14,197 nt of DNA from Bacillota bacterium (GCA_023460155.1 JAEWRF010000128.1:1-14197); one strand, 5' to 3'; positions 6,858 through 13,797 are shown, counted from the stretch's first letter. Program-made: numbers and translations. The notes: generated by a model from the sequence alone, not told the origin.

Positions 6858-6863
6858 ATTGTA
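6858..6863 (-). promoter_or_regulatory. Extended -10 of the tetR promoter
   Basis: On the minus strand TGC precedes TACAAT (6863-6858), an extended -10. The -35 17 bp upstream (TGGTCA) is weak. The predicted start near 6851 gives a leader of about 28 nt to TTG 6822. Confidence 0.5.
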
Positions 6864-6919
6864 GCATACAACATTTTTTTTGACCAGCAAATTATCTTCC
6901 GTTCGGCCAAAACGGGATA

Positions 6920-6948
6920 TTGACAAACCGGCCGGAGGCAGGTATAAT
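6920..6948 (+). promoter_or_regulatory. Consensus sigma-A promoter of the kinase-PLP enzyme operon
   Basis: TTGACA (6920-6925), a 17-bp spacer, and TATAAT (6943-6948) match the consensus exactly. The predicted start is 6955. Such a strong promoter implies tight repression, consistent with the operator immediately downstream. Confidence 0.88.
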
Positions 6949-6957
6949 CATACGCAA

Positions 6958-6971
6958 TGAGTGACTGCTCA
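6958..6971. promoter_or_regulatory. TetR-type operator, copy 2
   Basis: TGAGTGACTGCTCA, identical to 6075-6088. Here the palindrome extends to AGTGA-CTGC-TCACT (6960-6973). It covers about +4 to +17 of the predicted transcript, the same placement as at the MFS promoter. Confidence 0.7.
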
Positions 6972-6979
6972 CTTTCTTA

Positions 6980-7083
6980 CGGGAGCTTATTTCCGTTCCC
7001 CTACCTGCAGGGAAACGGCGGTTCCCGGAAATTTTAAGCATGGCAACGGCGCCGGTGGCTTACTGCTACCGGTGCCGTTTTTT
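6980..7083 (+). promoter_or_regulatory. Structured 5' leader of the kinase operon, possible attenuator or orphan riboswitch
   Basis: After the operator the leader can form an outer helix (GCTTA and TTTCC at 6985-6994 with GGAAA and TAAGC at 7027-7039). This encloses a hairpin (GTTcCCC with GGGaAAC, 6995-7016) and is followed by a strong intrinsic terminator at 7047-7083. CGGGA (6980-6984) can instead pair with TCCCG (7023-7027), giving mutually exclusive or pseudoknotted folds. It is not a TPP, guanidine or T-box leader by the motifs I know. Confidence 0.45.
7047..7083 (+). terminator. Intrinsic terminator inside the kinase operon leader
   Basis: A 13-bp stem (7047-7059 with 7065-7077, two G-U pairs) with a 5-nt loop, followed by six U (7078-7083). 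It lies between the consensus promoter and ATG 7115, so it must be read through to express the operon. The preceding GGCAA and following TTGCC can extend the stem with the U run partly looped out, as in the MFS leader. Confidence 0.85.
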
Positions 7084-7114
7084 GCCTGCTGATGCCGGAA
7101 AGTGAGGAAACATT

Positions 7115-8395
7115 ATGGGTACCTGTGCCGTTAAGGAAGACCTGATTCTGACCGAAAGCGAGGAGGAATGCGAACGAACCCCCACGGAAGGGGCACAGAC
7201 GTTTCAGCTGCTCAAGGAGCATTTTCGCGATGTCGCCCAAAGGGCGCTTCCTCTTTGGGGGTACCCGGAGGACTCCGAGCTGACCCTGCTGAACATCACG
7301 GAGAACGCAACCTACAAGGTGGAGCACCCGGGCTACAATACGATCGTTATGCGCGTCCATCGGCTGATCTATGCGGAAAAGGATTCCATCCGGACGGAAA
7401 TTGCCTGGCTGCTCAATCTGCGCAAAAACACGGAGCTGAATCTTGCCGAGCCGCTGCCGGCTCTGAACGGCACCTATGTGCAGACCGTATACACGCCCGC
7501 GTTGAAGGAAGCAAGGCACGTCGTCTGCTTTTCGTTCGTCCGGGGCAAAGCGCCTCGGGATTCCCACGACGACACCGGCTCAATCAGCGGGATCGCCGTC
7601 ATTCTCGACAAAATGCCGAAGAAGATCACGATTCCGGTTTTCCGCTTCGCGGCGGCCGCTTACGACCGCGTCAACCGGCTTTTCCCTCCCTCGAAAAATT
7701 CGCTTACCGGGGAAGATGCCGCAATGTACCGCAAGCTCGGAGAAATTGCGGCCGTTCTTCACAGCGCTGCCCGGCAATGGACTTTTCCCGGGTTTTACAG
7801 CCGCATCGAGTGGGATTGGGACGCAACCTTTTCAGATGGCTGGAACAACTTTTACGGGGCGCACTACCGCGAGCTGACGAATATGCTCTCCGCTTCCGAC
7901 ATTGCGGCAATCGACGCGTGCGCCGCGCTGATGAAAAAGCGCCTGCTGGCCTACGGCAAATCGCCCGACCGCTACGGGCTGATCCACAGCGACCTGCGCA
8001 TGCCGAACCTTTTGCAGGACGGCGGCAAAATCTCGGTGCTCGACTTTGACGACTGCGGCATGGGCTGGTACATGTACGACATCGCGGGTGTGGTCGGGTT
8101 CATGGAGCACCGCCCGGACCTGCCGAAAATTCTCAGCGTCATTGCGGAGGGATACCGGTCACGCGCGAAGCTTTCGGAGGAAGATGAGCGGGAAATTCCC
8201 ACGTTTGTCATGATGCGCCGCATCGGGCTTTTGCAGGCAATCAGCTATCACCTCAACAACACCGCCGCCGGCAGCAACGAAGCTGCGGAGCTGACCCCGG
8301 AAATTCTGGCTTTTTACGCAAAGGGCACCGCCGTGCTGGCCAAACGGTACATGAAAAAGTTTCGGGATGTGCCGCTGGCGGCCCGAAAAAACTGA
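7115..8395 (+). CDS. APH-fold small-molecule kinase (phosphotransferase enzyme family)
   Basis: 426 residues. The N-lobe carries ENATYKV (63-69) and the strand IVMRVHR (77-83), as in the aminoglycoside/homoserine/hydroxylysine kinase group. The catalytic loop is HSDLRMPN (H291, D293, N298), and the metal-binding DFDD follows at 310-313 with CGMGWYMYD. GAGG lies about 7-9 nt before the ATG. It is the first gene of a two-gene operon; the class III PLP enzyme follows after 14 nt. Such kinases act on hydroxyls of amino alcohols or sugars (choline, ethanolamine, hydroxylysine, homoserine, methylthioribose). A kinase next to a class III PLP enzyme recalls hydroxylysine kinase with its phospholyase partner. 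The substrate is inferred only as a small amino alcohol. Residues 1-28 are an extra acidic N-terminal stretch. Confidence 0.85.
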   Translation: MGTCAVKEDLILTESEEECERTPTEGAQTFQLLKEHFRDVAQRALPLWGYPEDSELTLLNITENATYKVEHPGYNTIVMRVHRLIYAEKDSIRTEIAWLLNLRKNTELNLAEPLPALNGTYVQTVYTPALKEARHVVCFSFVRGKAPRDSHDDTGSISGIAVILDKMPKKITIPVFRFAAAAYDRVNRLFPPSKNSLTGEDAAMYRKLGEIAAVLHSAARQWTFPGFYSRIEWDWDATFSDGWNNFYGAHYRELTNMLSASDIAAIDACAALMKKRLLAYGKSPDRYGLIHSDLRMPNLLQDGGKISVLDFDDCGMGWYMYDIAGVVGFMEHRPDLPKILSVIAEGYRSRAKLSEEDEREIPTFVMMRRIGLLQAISYHLNNTAAGSNEAAELTPEILAFYAKGTAVLAKRYMKKFRDVPLAARKN

Positions 8396-8409
8396 GAGGA
8401 GAAATTGCT

Positions 8410-9666
8410 GTGAGCAAAATAAATCAGGAAATTTACAATAAGGCCGCCGAGGTATGGAATCCATCCCGCGTCGAGCTATTCCGCCACTACGGGCTCGACA
8501 TTGTCTTCGGCGAGCGCGAGGGCTACTGCTTCAAGGATCTGGACGGCAGGAAGATCATCAACATGCACCTCAACGGCGGCGTGTTCAACCTCGGCCACCG
8601 GAATCCGGAGGTCAAACAGGCGCTGATCGAGGGCGCGGAAAAATACGACGCCGGCAACCACTACTTCCCTTCTCAGGTAAAAAACGATCTGTGCGAGGCA
8701 CTGCTTGCCATTTCGCCGGATTACATGAAATACGTCAACGTCAGCAACGGGGGCGGCGAGTCCATCGACGCAGCCGTAAAATTCGCGCGGCACGCAACGA
8801 AACGGAAGCGCGTCGTCAGCGTGCACGGCTGTTTCCACGGCGCGACGGGAATCGCGCTGGAAGCAGGTTCTCCCGAAATCTCCGGGTTCTTCAACATGGC
8901 TCCCGATCCGGAGCTTTACACACAGGTTGATTACAACAATCCGGAGCAGATGGAGGCCGTTCTGAAGAAAAACGACACGGCCTGCGTCCTGCTGGAGAGC
9001 CTTCCCGCAACAAGCGGCTTCCCGATTCCGGATGACGGTTACCTCAGAACCGTCGGCGAGCTGGCGCACCGCTACGGCGCGCTGTACATCGCGGACGAGG
9101 TGCAGACGGGCCTGCTTCGCAGCGGCGACATGTGGTGCGCCGTCGGCTACGGCGCCGAGCCGGACATGATCGTGACGGGCAAGGGGCTTTCGGGCGGGTA
9201 TTACCCGATGTCCGCCGTCATCATGAATGAGGAATCCGCCCAGTGGCTCCGCGACGACGGATTTGCCCAGACCTCCTCGTTCAATTTCTGCGAGCTCGGC
9301 TGCTATGTCGCAACCAAGGTGCTTGAGATCATCCGCCGCCCGTCCACGAAACAGAACGTTGACCTCCTCACGGGAGTTTTCAGGGAAGGTCTTGCCGAAA
9401 TCCAGAAAAAGCACCCGAAGTTCTTCACGGGGATCCGCCAGCGGGGCGTCATCATGGGACTGGAAACGGCGCATCCGCAGGGCTCCACGGCGCTGATGTC
9501 CGCCCTCTACAAAAACGGCGTATGGGCGATGCGCGCCAATTTCGACCAGCGGGTTCTGCAGTTCAAGGCTGGCCTTTTGATGGAGGAAAGCCTCGCGAAG
9601 GAAGTTCTGGAAAAGCTGGATACCGCCATGGACGAAGCGGCGCAGATGTGCAGCCTCGCCGAATAA
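8410..9666 (+). CDS. Class III PLP-dependent aminotransferase or phospholyase family enzyme
   Basis: 418 residues starting at GTG 8410 with GAGGAG about 8-9 nt upstream. It is a fold-type I, class III enzyme: the PLP phosphate loop region is SNGGGES (112-118), the aromatic stacking area is CFHGAT (141-146), the pyridine-N aspartate is D229 in ADEVQTG, and the Schiff-base lysine is K258 in TGKGLSGGYYP. Several signatures depart from ordinary ornithine or GABA aminotransferases: GGGES replaces the usual SGTEA, and QTSSFNFCELGCYVA replaces the usual T-x-G-GNPLACAA. It therefore belongs to a divergent subfamily. Class III also includes ethanolamine-phosphate and phosphohydroxylysine phospholyases, which would fit the upstream kinase; a transaminase remains equally possible. 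It ends 7 nt from the convergent thiE stop. Confidence 0.85.
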   Translation: MSKINQEIYNKAAEVWNPSRVELFRHYGLDIVFGEREGYCFKDLDGRKIINMHLNGGVFNLGHRNPEVKQALIEGAEKYDAGNHYFPSQVKNDLCEALLAISPDYMKYVNVSNGGGESIDAAVKFARHATKRKRVVSVHGCFHGATGIALEAGSPEISGFFNMAPDPELYTQVDYNNPEQMEAVLKKNDTACVLLESLPATSGFPIPDDGYLRTVGELAHRYGALYIADEVQTGLLRSGDMWCAVGYGAEPDMIVTGKGLSGGYYPMSAVIMNEESAQWLRDDGFAQTSSFNFCELGCYVATKVLEIIRRPSTKQNVDLLTGVFREGLAEIQKKHPKFFTGIRQRGVIMGLETAHPQGSTALMSALYKNGVWAMRANFDQRVLQFKAGLLMEESLAKEVLEKLDTAMDEAAQMCSLAE

Positions 9667-9673
9667 AATTGGG

Positions 9674-10390
9674 CTAAACCCGCCGGGAGTTTCTCTTTCC
9701 GGCGTTCCAGGCCTCCGCCAGCAGGGCGGAGGCCTTTTTCGGATCGTCCGCTTCGCAGACGGCGGACACCACGAAAAAGCCGCCGACCCCGGTTGCGGCA
9801 AGCTGGGGGAGATCGGCGAGCTTGACTCCCCCGCCCACCACGACCGGAACGGGGCTGAGTTCAGCAAGCCGTGCCAGCTCCTCAAAGCTCCGGGTGATCA
9901 CCTTCCCGTCCGTATCGAGGCCGCAGTCCGGTTTGGTCGCGGTTTCGTGCAGCGGCCCGGCGCCGAAATAATCGATCGGGCCGACATCCGCCGTTTTAAT
10001 GTACTCAAACAGCTCGTGCGTCCGGGCAGAAAGGCCGACGATTGAATCCGGGCCCAGATATTCCCGGCAGACCGAGGCCGGAATATCGGACTGCCCGACG
10101 TGAATTCCGTCCACCCGGACCCCCTGCTTTCGCGCCGCCAGAACAACGTCCAGCCGGTCATCCACCAAAAGGGCGACCCGCTCCGTTTTCCCGGCTTCGG
10201 CAATCGCGTCGGCAGAGCGGCGGGTCAACTCGATCAGTTCGGAGGCCGAAGCGACCTTGGAACGAATCTGTACGCAGGTAAACCCGGCTTCTACCACGCT
10301 TTTTACAATCTCTTCCACGGGCCGATTCTTTGTGTTTTCCGGGCCGATCACGAGATAGGCCGAAAGATCAAAATTATTCCGATCAGCCAT
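9674..10390 (-). CDS. thiE: Thiamin phosphate synthase
   Basis: 238 residues, slightly longer than the usual 210-220. It is a TIM-barrel enzyme joining HMP-PP and hydroxyethylthiazole phosphate to thiamin phosphate. Family motifs in order are QIRSK (41-45), the Mg/pyrophosphate-binding VDDRLD (76-81), DGIHVGQSDIP (94-104), GLSARTHE (119-126), FGAGPLHETATKPD (142-155) and the phosphate-binding VVVGGGV (183-189). AGGAGGG lies just before the ATG. The start overlaps the stop of the thiamin-binding protein gene by 8 bp, pointing to translational coupling. It is the last gene of the thi operon and converges on the PLP enzyme with a 7-bp gap. A terminator for the opposing operon is encoded within its last 20 codons. 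I see no strong leftward terminator; a weak GGGT-UUA-GCCC hairpin followed by AAUUUUAUU lies at the end. Confidence 0.93.
   Translation of the reverse strand: MADRNNFDLSAYLVIGPENTKNRPVEEIVKSVVEAGFTCVQIRSKVASASELIELTRRSADAIAEAGKTERVALLVDDRLDVVLAARKQGVRVDGIHVGQSDIPASVCREYLGPDSIVGLSARTHELFEYIKTADVGPIDYFGAGPLHETATKPDCGLDTDGKVITRSFEELARLAELSPVPVVVGGGVKLADLPQLAATGVGGFFVVSAVCEADDPKKASALLAEAWNAGKRNSRRV
9710..9739 (+). terminator. Terminator of the kinase-PLP enzyme operon, inside thiE
   Basis: GGCCTCCGCC (9710-9719) pairs perfectly with GGCGGAGGCC (9725-9734) around a 5-nt loop, followed by five T (9735-9739) on the plus strand. It lies 44 nt past the PLP-enzyme stop but within the antisense 3' coding end of thiE. 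Confidence 0.85.
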
Positions 10391-10691
10391 TTTGCCCTCC
10401 TAAAATTCCGTTTACCTTATCGACTTTCGCGTGCATCATATCGGTGAAGCCGGGGCGGATATCCGCCTTGAGGACCACCTCCGTGCGGATTCCCTTTTCA
10501 GCCAGCACGAACGACGCGTCCTTCACGACCTTCATCACTTCGTCCCACTCGCCCTCGATTTCGGTAAACATCGAAGTGGTGCGGTTCGGCAGTCCCGATT
10601 CCCGGATCACCCGGATGACCTCGGCCACCTCGGGCGCAAGCTCGTCGCCCACGCCGCAGGGCGCGATGGCGACGGCAATCAGTGTATTCAT
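10383..10691 (-). CDS. MTH1187/DUF77-family (YkoF-like) thiamin-binding protein
   Basis: 102 residues starting at ATG 10691, which overlaps the thiM stop as ATGA and has GGAGG 7 nt upstream; the much longer open frame above it is thiM shadow. The family pattern is clear: AIAPCGVGDELAPEVAEVI (8-26), a central SMFTEIEGEWDEVMKV (40-55), and a C-terminal KADIRPG strand. DUF77 proteins are small ferredoxin-like-fold oligomers; the related YkoF binds thiamin or HMP in B. subtilis. Placed between thiM and thiE and coupled to both by overlaps, it probably binds or buffers a thiamin precursor. It has no catalytic signature. Enzymatic function is not claimed. Confidence 0.87.
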   Translation of the reverse strand: MNTLIAVAIAPCGVGDELAPEVAEVIRVIRESGLPNRTTSMFTEIEGEWDEVMKVVKDASFVLAEKGIRTEVVLKADIRPGFTDMMHAKVDKVNGILGGQNG

Positions 10692-11530
10692 TCTAAAACC
10701 TCCTCCAAATCGAACGGATTTGCGGCAATGTCTTCGGCGGAAGCCTGATACAGCTCGTCGAGGAACGCGGTCTGAAAGCTTCCCGGGCCGGTTACCCGGC
10801 GTTCCGCGCGGCTCCCCGCAAGATTGTACACAGCCGAAGCGGTCAGCGCCGCGATGAACGGGGATGCAGCCGCCGCAAAGACGGCCACGACTCCGCCGAG
10901 GGAACAGCCGGCTCCGGTGATTTTCTCCATAAAATGCGAGCCGCCGTAGGACAGCGCCGCAGCGGAGCCGTCCGTAATGAAGTCCGTCTTTCCGGAGACA
11001 GCCACGGCCCCGCCCGTCCACCTTGCAAGCGCCGCTGCTGCGGCCTTTGCGGCGGCCACGGAGTCGGTGGCATCCACCCCGCGGACGTTGGACTGCCGCG
11101 AACCCCCGTCCAGTTCCCACAAGCCGGCCAGCGCGAGAATCTCCGAGGCGTTGCCGCGGATTATGCTCGGCTTGTACTCCTTAAACTGCCGGAGCAGTTC
11201 GGTCCGGAGCGACCCGATGCCGACCGCCACCGGGTCGAGAACCCACGGCTTGCCCAGCTCGTGCAGGACCTTGGCCGTACGCGGCAGAGTCTGCTCATAG
11301 ATTGGGAAAAGTGTCCCGACATTGATGTAGGCAGCGCCCCCAGCCCGCGCCAGAAATTCGCCCTCGTCGGGCAGGTAAACCATAGCGGCCGATCCGCCGA
11401 CAGCAAGCTGCGCATTTGCCACAAAGTTGATCGTTACGGTGTTCGTAATGGAACCTGCCATGGGGTTCGTCCGCCGGACGGTTTCCACCGCCTGGATGAT
11501 CTGTTTTTCTACTTCCTTTTTCTCAGTCAT
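10688..11530 (-). CDS. thiM: Hydroxyethylthiazole kinase
   Basis: 280 residues, in the usual range. A ribokinase-like enzyme that phosphorylates hydroxyethylthiazole for salvage. Visible motifs are NTVTINFVANAQLAVGGSAAM (30-50), VLDPVAVGIGSLRTE (97-111), the substrate/anion region RGNASEI (125-131) and the catalytic GAGCSLGG (206-213, with C209). AAGGAAG lies 7 nt before the ATG, which is 8 bp inside the thiC 3' end. The presence of thiM with no thiG/thiS/thiH/thiF in the operon suggests that the thiazole half is salvaged or made from another locus. Confidence 0.95.
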   Translation of the reverse strand: MTEKKEVEKQIIQAVETVRRTNPMAGSITNTVTINFVANAQLAVGGSAAMVYLPDEGEFLARAGGAAYINVGTLFPIYEQTLPRTAKVLHELGKPWVLDPVAVGIGSLRTELLRQFKEYKPSIIRGNASEILALAGLWELDGGSRQSNVRGVDATDSVAAAKAAAAALARWTGGAVAVSGKTDFITDGSAAALSYGGSHFMEKITGAGCSLGGVVAVFAAAASPFIAALTASAVYNLAGSRAERRVTGPGSFQTAFLDELYQASAEDIAANPFDLEEVLE

Positions 11531-12848
11531 TCCCCTGCTTCCTTTCGTTCAGCTCCACGTCCAGCCCCTCCAGAATGCGGTTCATGGTGCGCACCGCGCA
11601 CATTTTTCCGCACATGGAGCAGCTGTGCCGGTCCTCCGGCGGAGTGCTTTCAAAATACGTCCGCGCTTTTTCCTCATCCAGCGAAGCCTTGAAAATCTCC
11701 TCCCAGTCAAGCTTTCTTCGGGCCTCGCTGATGCGGAAGTCGGCTTCCCGCGCGCCTTTCACCCCATTGGCAAGATCCGCCGCGTGCGCCGCGATTTTGG
11801 AGGCGATAATTCCCTCGCGGACATCGCCGAGATCCGGCAGGCGCAGATGCTCGGCCGGAGTCACATAGCACAGAAAATCCGCGCCGTTCGCCGCGGCGAT
11901 AGCCCCGCCGATTGCCGACGTGATATGGTCGTAGCCGGGCGCAATATCCGTCACGAGCGGGCCCAGCACATAGAAGGGAGCCCCGTGGCACAGGCGCTTT
12001 TCCAGCTTCATATTGGCGGCGATTTCATCCATCGCCATATGGCCCGGGCCCTCCACCAGAACCTGTACGTCCTGTTCCCACGCGCGTTTTGTAAGGTTCC
12101 CGAGCTCCGTCAGCTCGGCAATCTGGGAAGCGTCCGTCGCGTCCGCGATGCTTCCGGGGCGCAGCGCGTCGCCGAGGCTTACGGTGACGTCGAATTCCCG
12201 CAGAATCTCAAGCAGCTCGTCGTAATGCTCGAAAAACGGATTCTCATTGCCCGTCATTTTCATCCAGGCAAACAATAGGGAACCACCGCGCGACACGATG
12301 TTCATCTGCCGCCGCTCCCGCAGAAACACTTCCACGGCGCGGCGGTTCAGGCCCGCGTGGATCGTCATGAAATCCACGCCCTCCTCCGCGTGGGAACGCA
12401 CAACCTTCAGAAAATCCTGCGCCGTGATCTCCTTTAAATCTTTTTCCAGATACCCGATCGCATCGTAAACCGGAACGGTGCCGATCATTGCGGAGGAGGT
12501 CCCGATCAGCTTTTTCCGGAATTCCCTTGTTTTGCCGTAGTTGCTCAGGTCCATGATTGCCTCCGCGCCGAACTGTTCCGCGAGGCGAACCTTTTCCATC
12601 TCCCTGCTGTAGTCGGCGCAGTCGCCGGAAATACCGAGGTTGACGTTGATCTTCGTGCGCAGCCCCGCGCCGATGCCGTAGGGATGCAGCGACGTATGGC
12701 GAATGTTTGCGGGAATCGCGGCCCGTCCGGACGCAACGAGCGGAAGGAGTTCCTGTTCGGTAAAGCCCTCCTCCCGCGCGACCTGCGCGAGCTCCTTCGT
12801 GACGATGCCCTTTCGGGCGGCTTCCATCTGCGTTTTGTAGTTTTTCAT
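11523..12848 (-). CDS. thiC: Phosphomethylpyrimidine synthase
   Basis: 441 residues, the short clostridial/archaeal form lacking the long N-terminal domain of enterobacterial ThiC. This radical SAM enzyme rearranges aminoimidazole ribotide to HMP-P. Recognisable blocks include NLGISGDCADY, MDLSNYGKTREFR, MTIHAGL, the metal-site region EGPGHMAMDEI, APFYVLGPLVTDIAPGYDH and the C-terminal cluster motif C410-X2-C413-X3-C417 (CSMCGKMC). That spacing is one shorter than the CX2CX4C of E. coli; I believe it is normal for this branch. The ATG overlaps the thiD stop by 4 bp (ATGA). It is the second gene of the operon controlled by the TPP riboswitch array. Confidence 0.96.
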   Translation of the reverse strand: MKNYKTQMEAARKGIVTKELAQVAREEGFTEQELLPLVASGRAAIPANIRHTSLHPYGIGAGLRTKINVNLGISGDCADYSREMEKVRLAEQFGAEAIMDLSNYGKTREFRKKLIGTSSAMIGTVPVYDAIGYLEKDLKEITAQDFLKVVRSHAEEGVDFMTIHAGLNRRAVEVFLRERRQMNIVSRGGSLLFAWMKMTGNENPFFEHYDELLEILREFDVTVSLGDALRPGSIADATDASQIAELTELGNLTKRAWEQDVQVLVEGPGHMAMDEIAANMKLEKRLCHGAPFYVLGPLVTDIAPGYDHITSAIGGAIAAANGADFLCYVTPAEHLRLPDLGDVREGIIASKIAAHAADLANGVKGAREADFRISEARRKLDWEEIFKASLDEEKARTYFESTPPEDRHSCSMCGKMCAVRTMNRILEGLDVELNERKQGND

Positions 12849-13660
12849 GTGTTTTCCATTCCTTTCTGTAATCCGTTTCGATAAAGGTCGTAAAAGTGGT
12901 GGGTAGGCCCACAGCCCTTCCCGATGGAGAGCGAATGCCTGATCGCCGTTGTGACATACTCCTTCGCCCTTCTCACAGCCTCTTCCGGGGCAAGGCCCAG
13001 CGCGAGATTGGAGGCGATCGCCGAGGAATAGGTGCAGCCCGTGCCGTGCGTGTTTTTGGTAGAGATCCGCTCCGCGCAGAAGCGGTAAAACCGCACGCCG
13101 TCGAACAGAATATCAAGGGCATCGCCGGAGGCGTGCCCTCCCTTGACCAGCACGGCCTTCGCCCCCATCCCGGCGATCCGTTCCGCGGCGCGCTCCATGT
13201 CTTCGGGCGAACGGATCGGCATTCCAGAAATCTCCTCGGCCTCCGGAATGTTCGGCGTCAGCAGATCGGCAAGCGGCAGAATTTTCCTTCGGAAGGTTTG
13301 CCGGGATTCGGGCTTCATCAGCGGGCAGCCGCCCTTTGCCTCCATGACGGGGTCGATTACGATATTCGGCGGGCGGTACTGCCTCAGCTTCCGGGCAACC
13401 GCCTCCATACAGTCGGAACCGGAAAGCATACCCACCTTGACCGCGTCCGCGCCGATGTCCTCGAATACAGCGTCGAGCTGCCGCCCGATCATTTCCGGTT
13501 CGACTTCCTGCATGCCGAGCACACGGGACGTATTCTCCGCGACAACCGCGACGATCACGCTCATGCCGTAAACACCGTGCGCCGCAAAGGTTTTCAGGTC
13601 CGCCTGAATCCCCGCACCGCCGCTGCAGTCCGAGCCCGCGATGGTCAATACTTTTTTCAT
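12845..13660 (-). CDS. thiD: Hydroxymethylpyrimidine / HMP-phosphate kinase
   Basis: 271 residues from ATG 13660 (AAAGGGAG about 10 nt upstream). An in-frame TTG three codons earlier lies almost on the ribosome binding site and is rejected. Ribokinase-fold motifs are GSDCSGGAGIQADLKT (9-24), VIDPVM, LTPNIPEAE, VKGGH and the catalytic anion hole THGTGC (204-209). It converts HMP-P to HMP-PP and can salvage HMP. It is the first gene of the thi operon, about 80 nt after the last riboswitch terminator, and its stop overlaps thiC. Confidence 0.95.
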   Translation of the reverse strand: MKKVLTIAGSDCSGGAGIQADLKTFAAHGVYGMSVIVAVVAENTSRVLGMQEVEPEMIGRQLDAVFEDIGADAVKVGMLSGSDCMEAVARKLRQYRPPNIVIDPVMEAKGGCPLMKPESRQTFRRKILPLADLLTPNIPEAEEISGMPIRSPEDMERAAERIAGMGAKAVLVKGGHASGDALDILFDGVRFYRFCAERISTKNTHGTGCTYSSAIASNLALGLAPEEAVRRAKEYVTTAIRHSLSIGKGCGPTHHFYDLYRNGLQKGMENT

Positions 13661-13747
13661 AATTGCCAATCTCCCTTTCGTTCCTTTTTAATTGCCCGAA
13701 CCATGGTCTGCTTCGTCCCCCCGATTCGATTTTTACGCAATAAAAAA

Positions 13748-13771
13748 TGCCTTTCCCATTCAGGAAAGGCA
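13748..13771 (-). terminator. Terminator of TPP riboswitch unit A
   Basis: A 9-bp stem (13748-13756 with 13763-13771) around a 6-nt loop, followed leftward by AUUUUUUAUU (13747-13742 T run). It lies between aptamer A and thiD. Confidence 0.88.
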
Positions 13772-13797
13772 CGTCGCATGTTTCCGCACGCTAATTT

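Noticed and set aside
6980..7083. T-box or TPP riboswitch as the identity of the kinase leader
   Set aside because: It lacks the T-box antiterminator block and a specifier stem, and none of the TPP landmarks found at 13798-14197 are present.
7040..7106. Short leader peptide starting ATGGCA in the kinase leader (and a similar start in the MFS leader)
   Set aside because: There is no convincing ribosome binding site. The shared start comes from the conserved terminator stem, and the MFS version stops after six codons.
8476..9885. Long minus-strand ORF (469 codons) opposite the PLP enzyme
   Set aside because: It is antisense to a gene with clear class III PLP motifs, has no recognisable domain and no ribosome binding site, and is typical of a GC-rich shadow frame.
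10692..11120. N-terminal 143-codon extension of the thiamin-binding protein frame
   Set aside because: It lies inside thiM in another frame. The ATG at 10691 has GGAGG upstream, overlaps the thiM stop as ATGA, and starts exactly at the family N-terminus.
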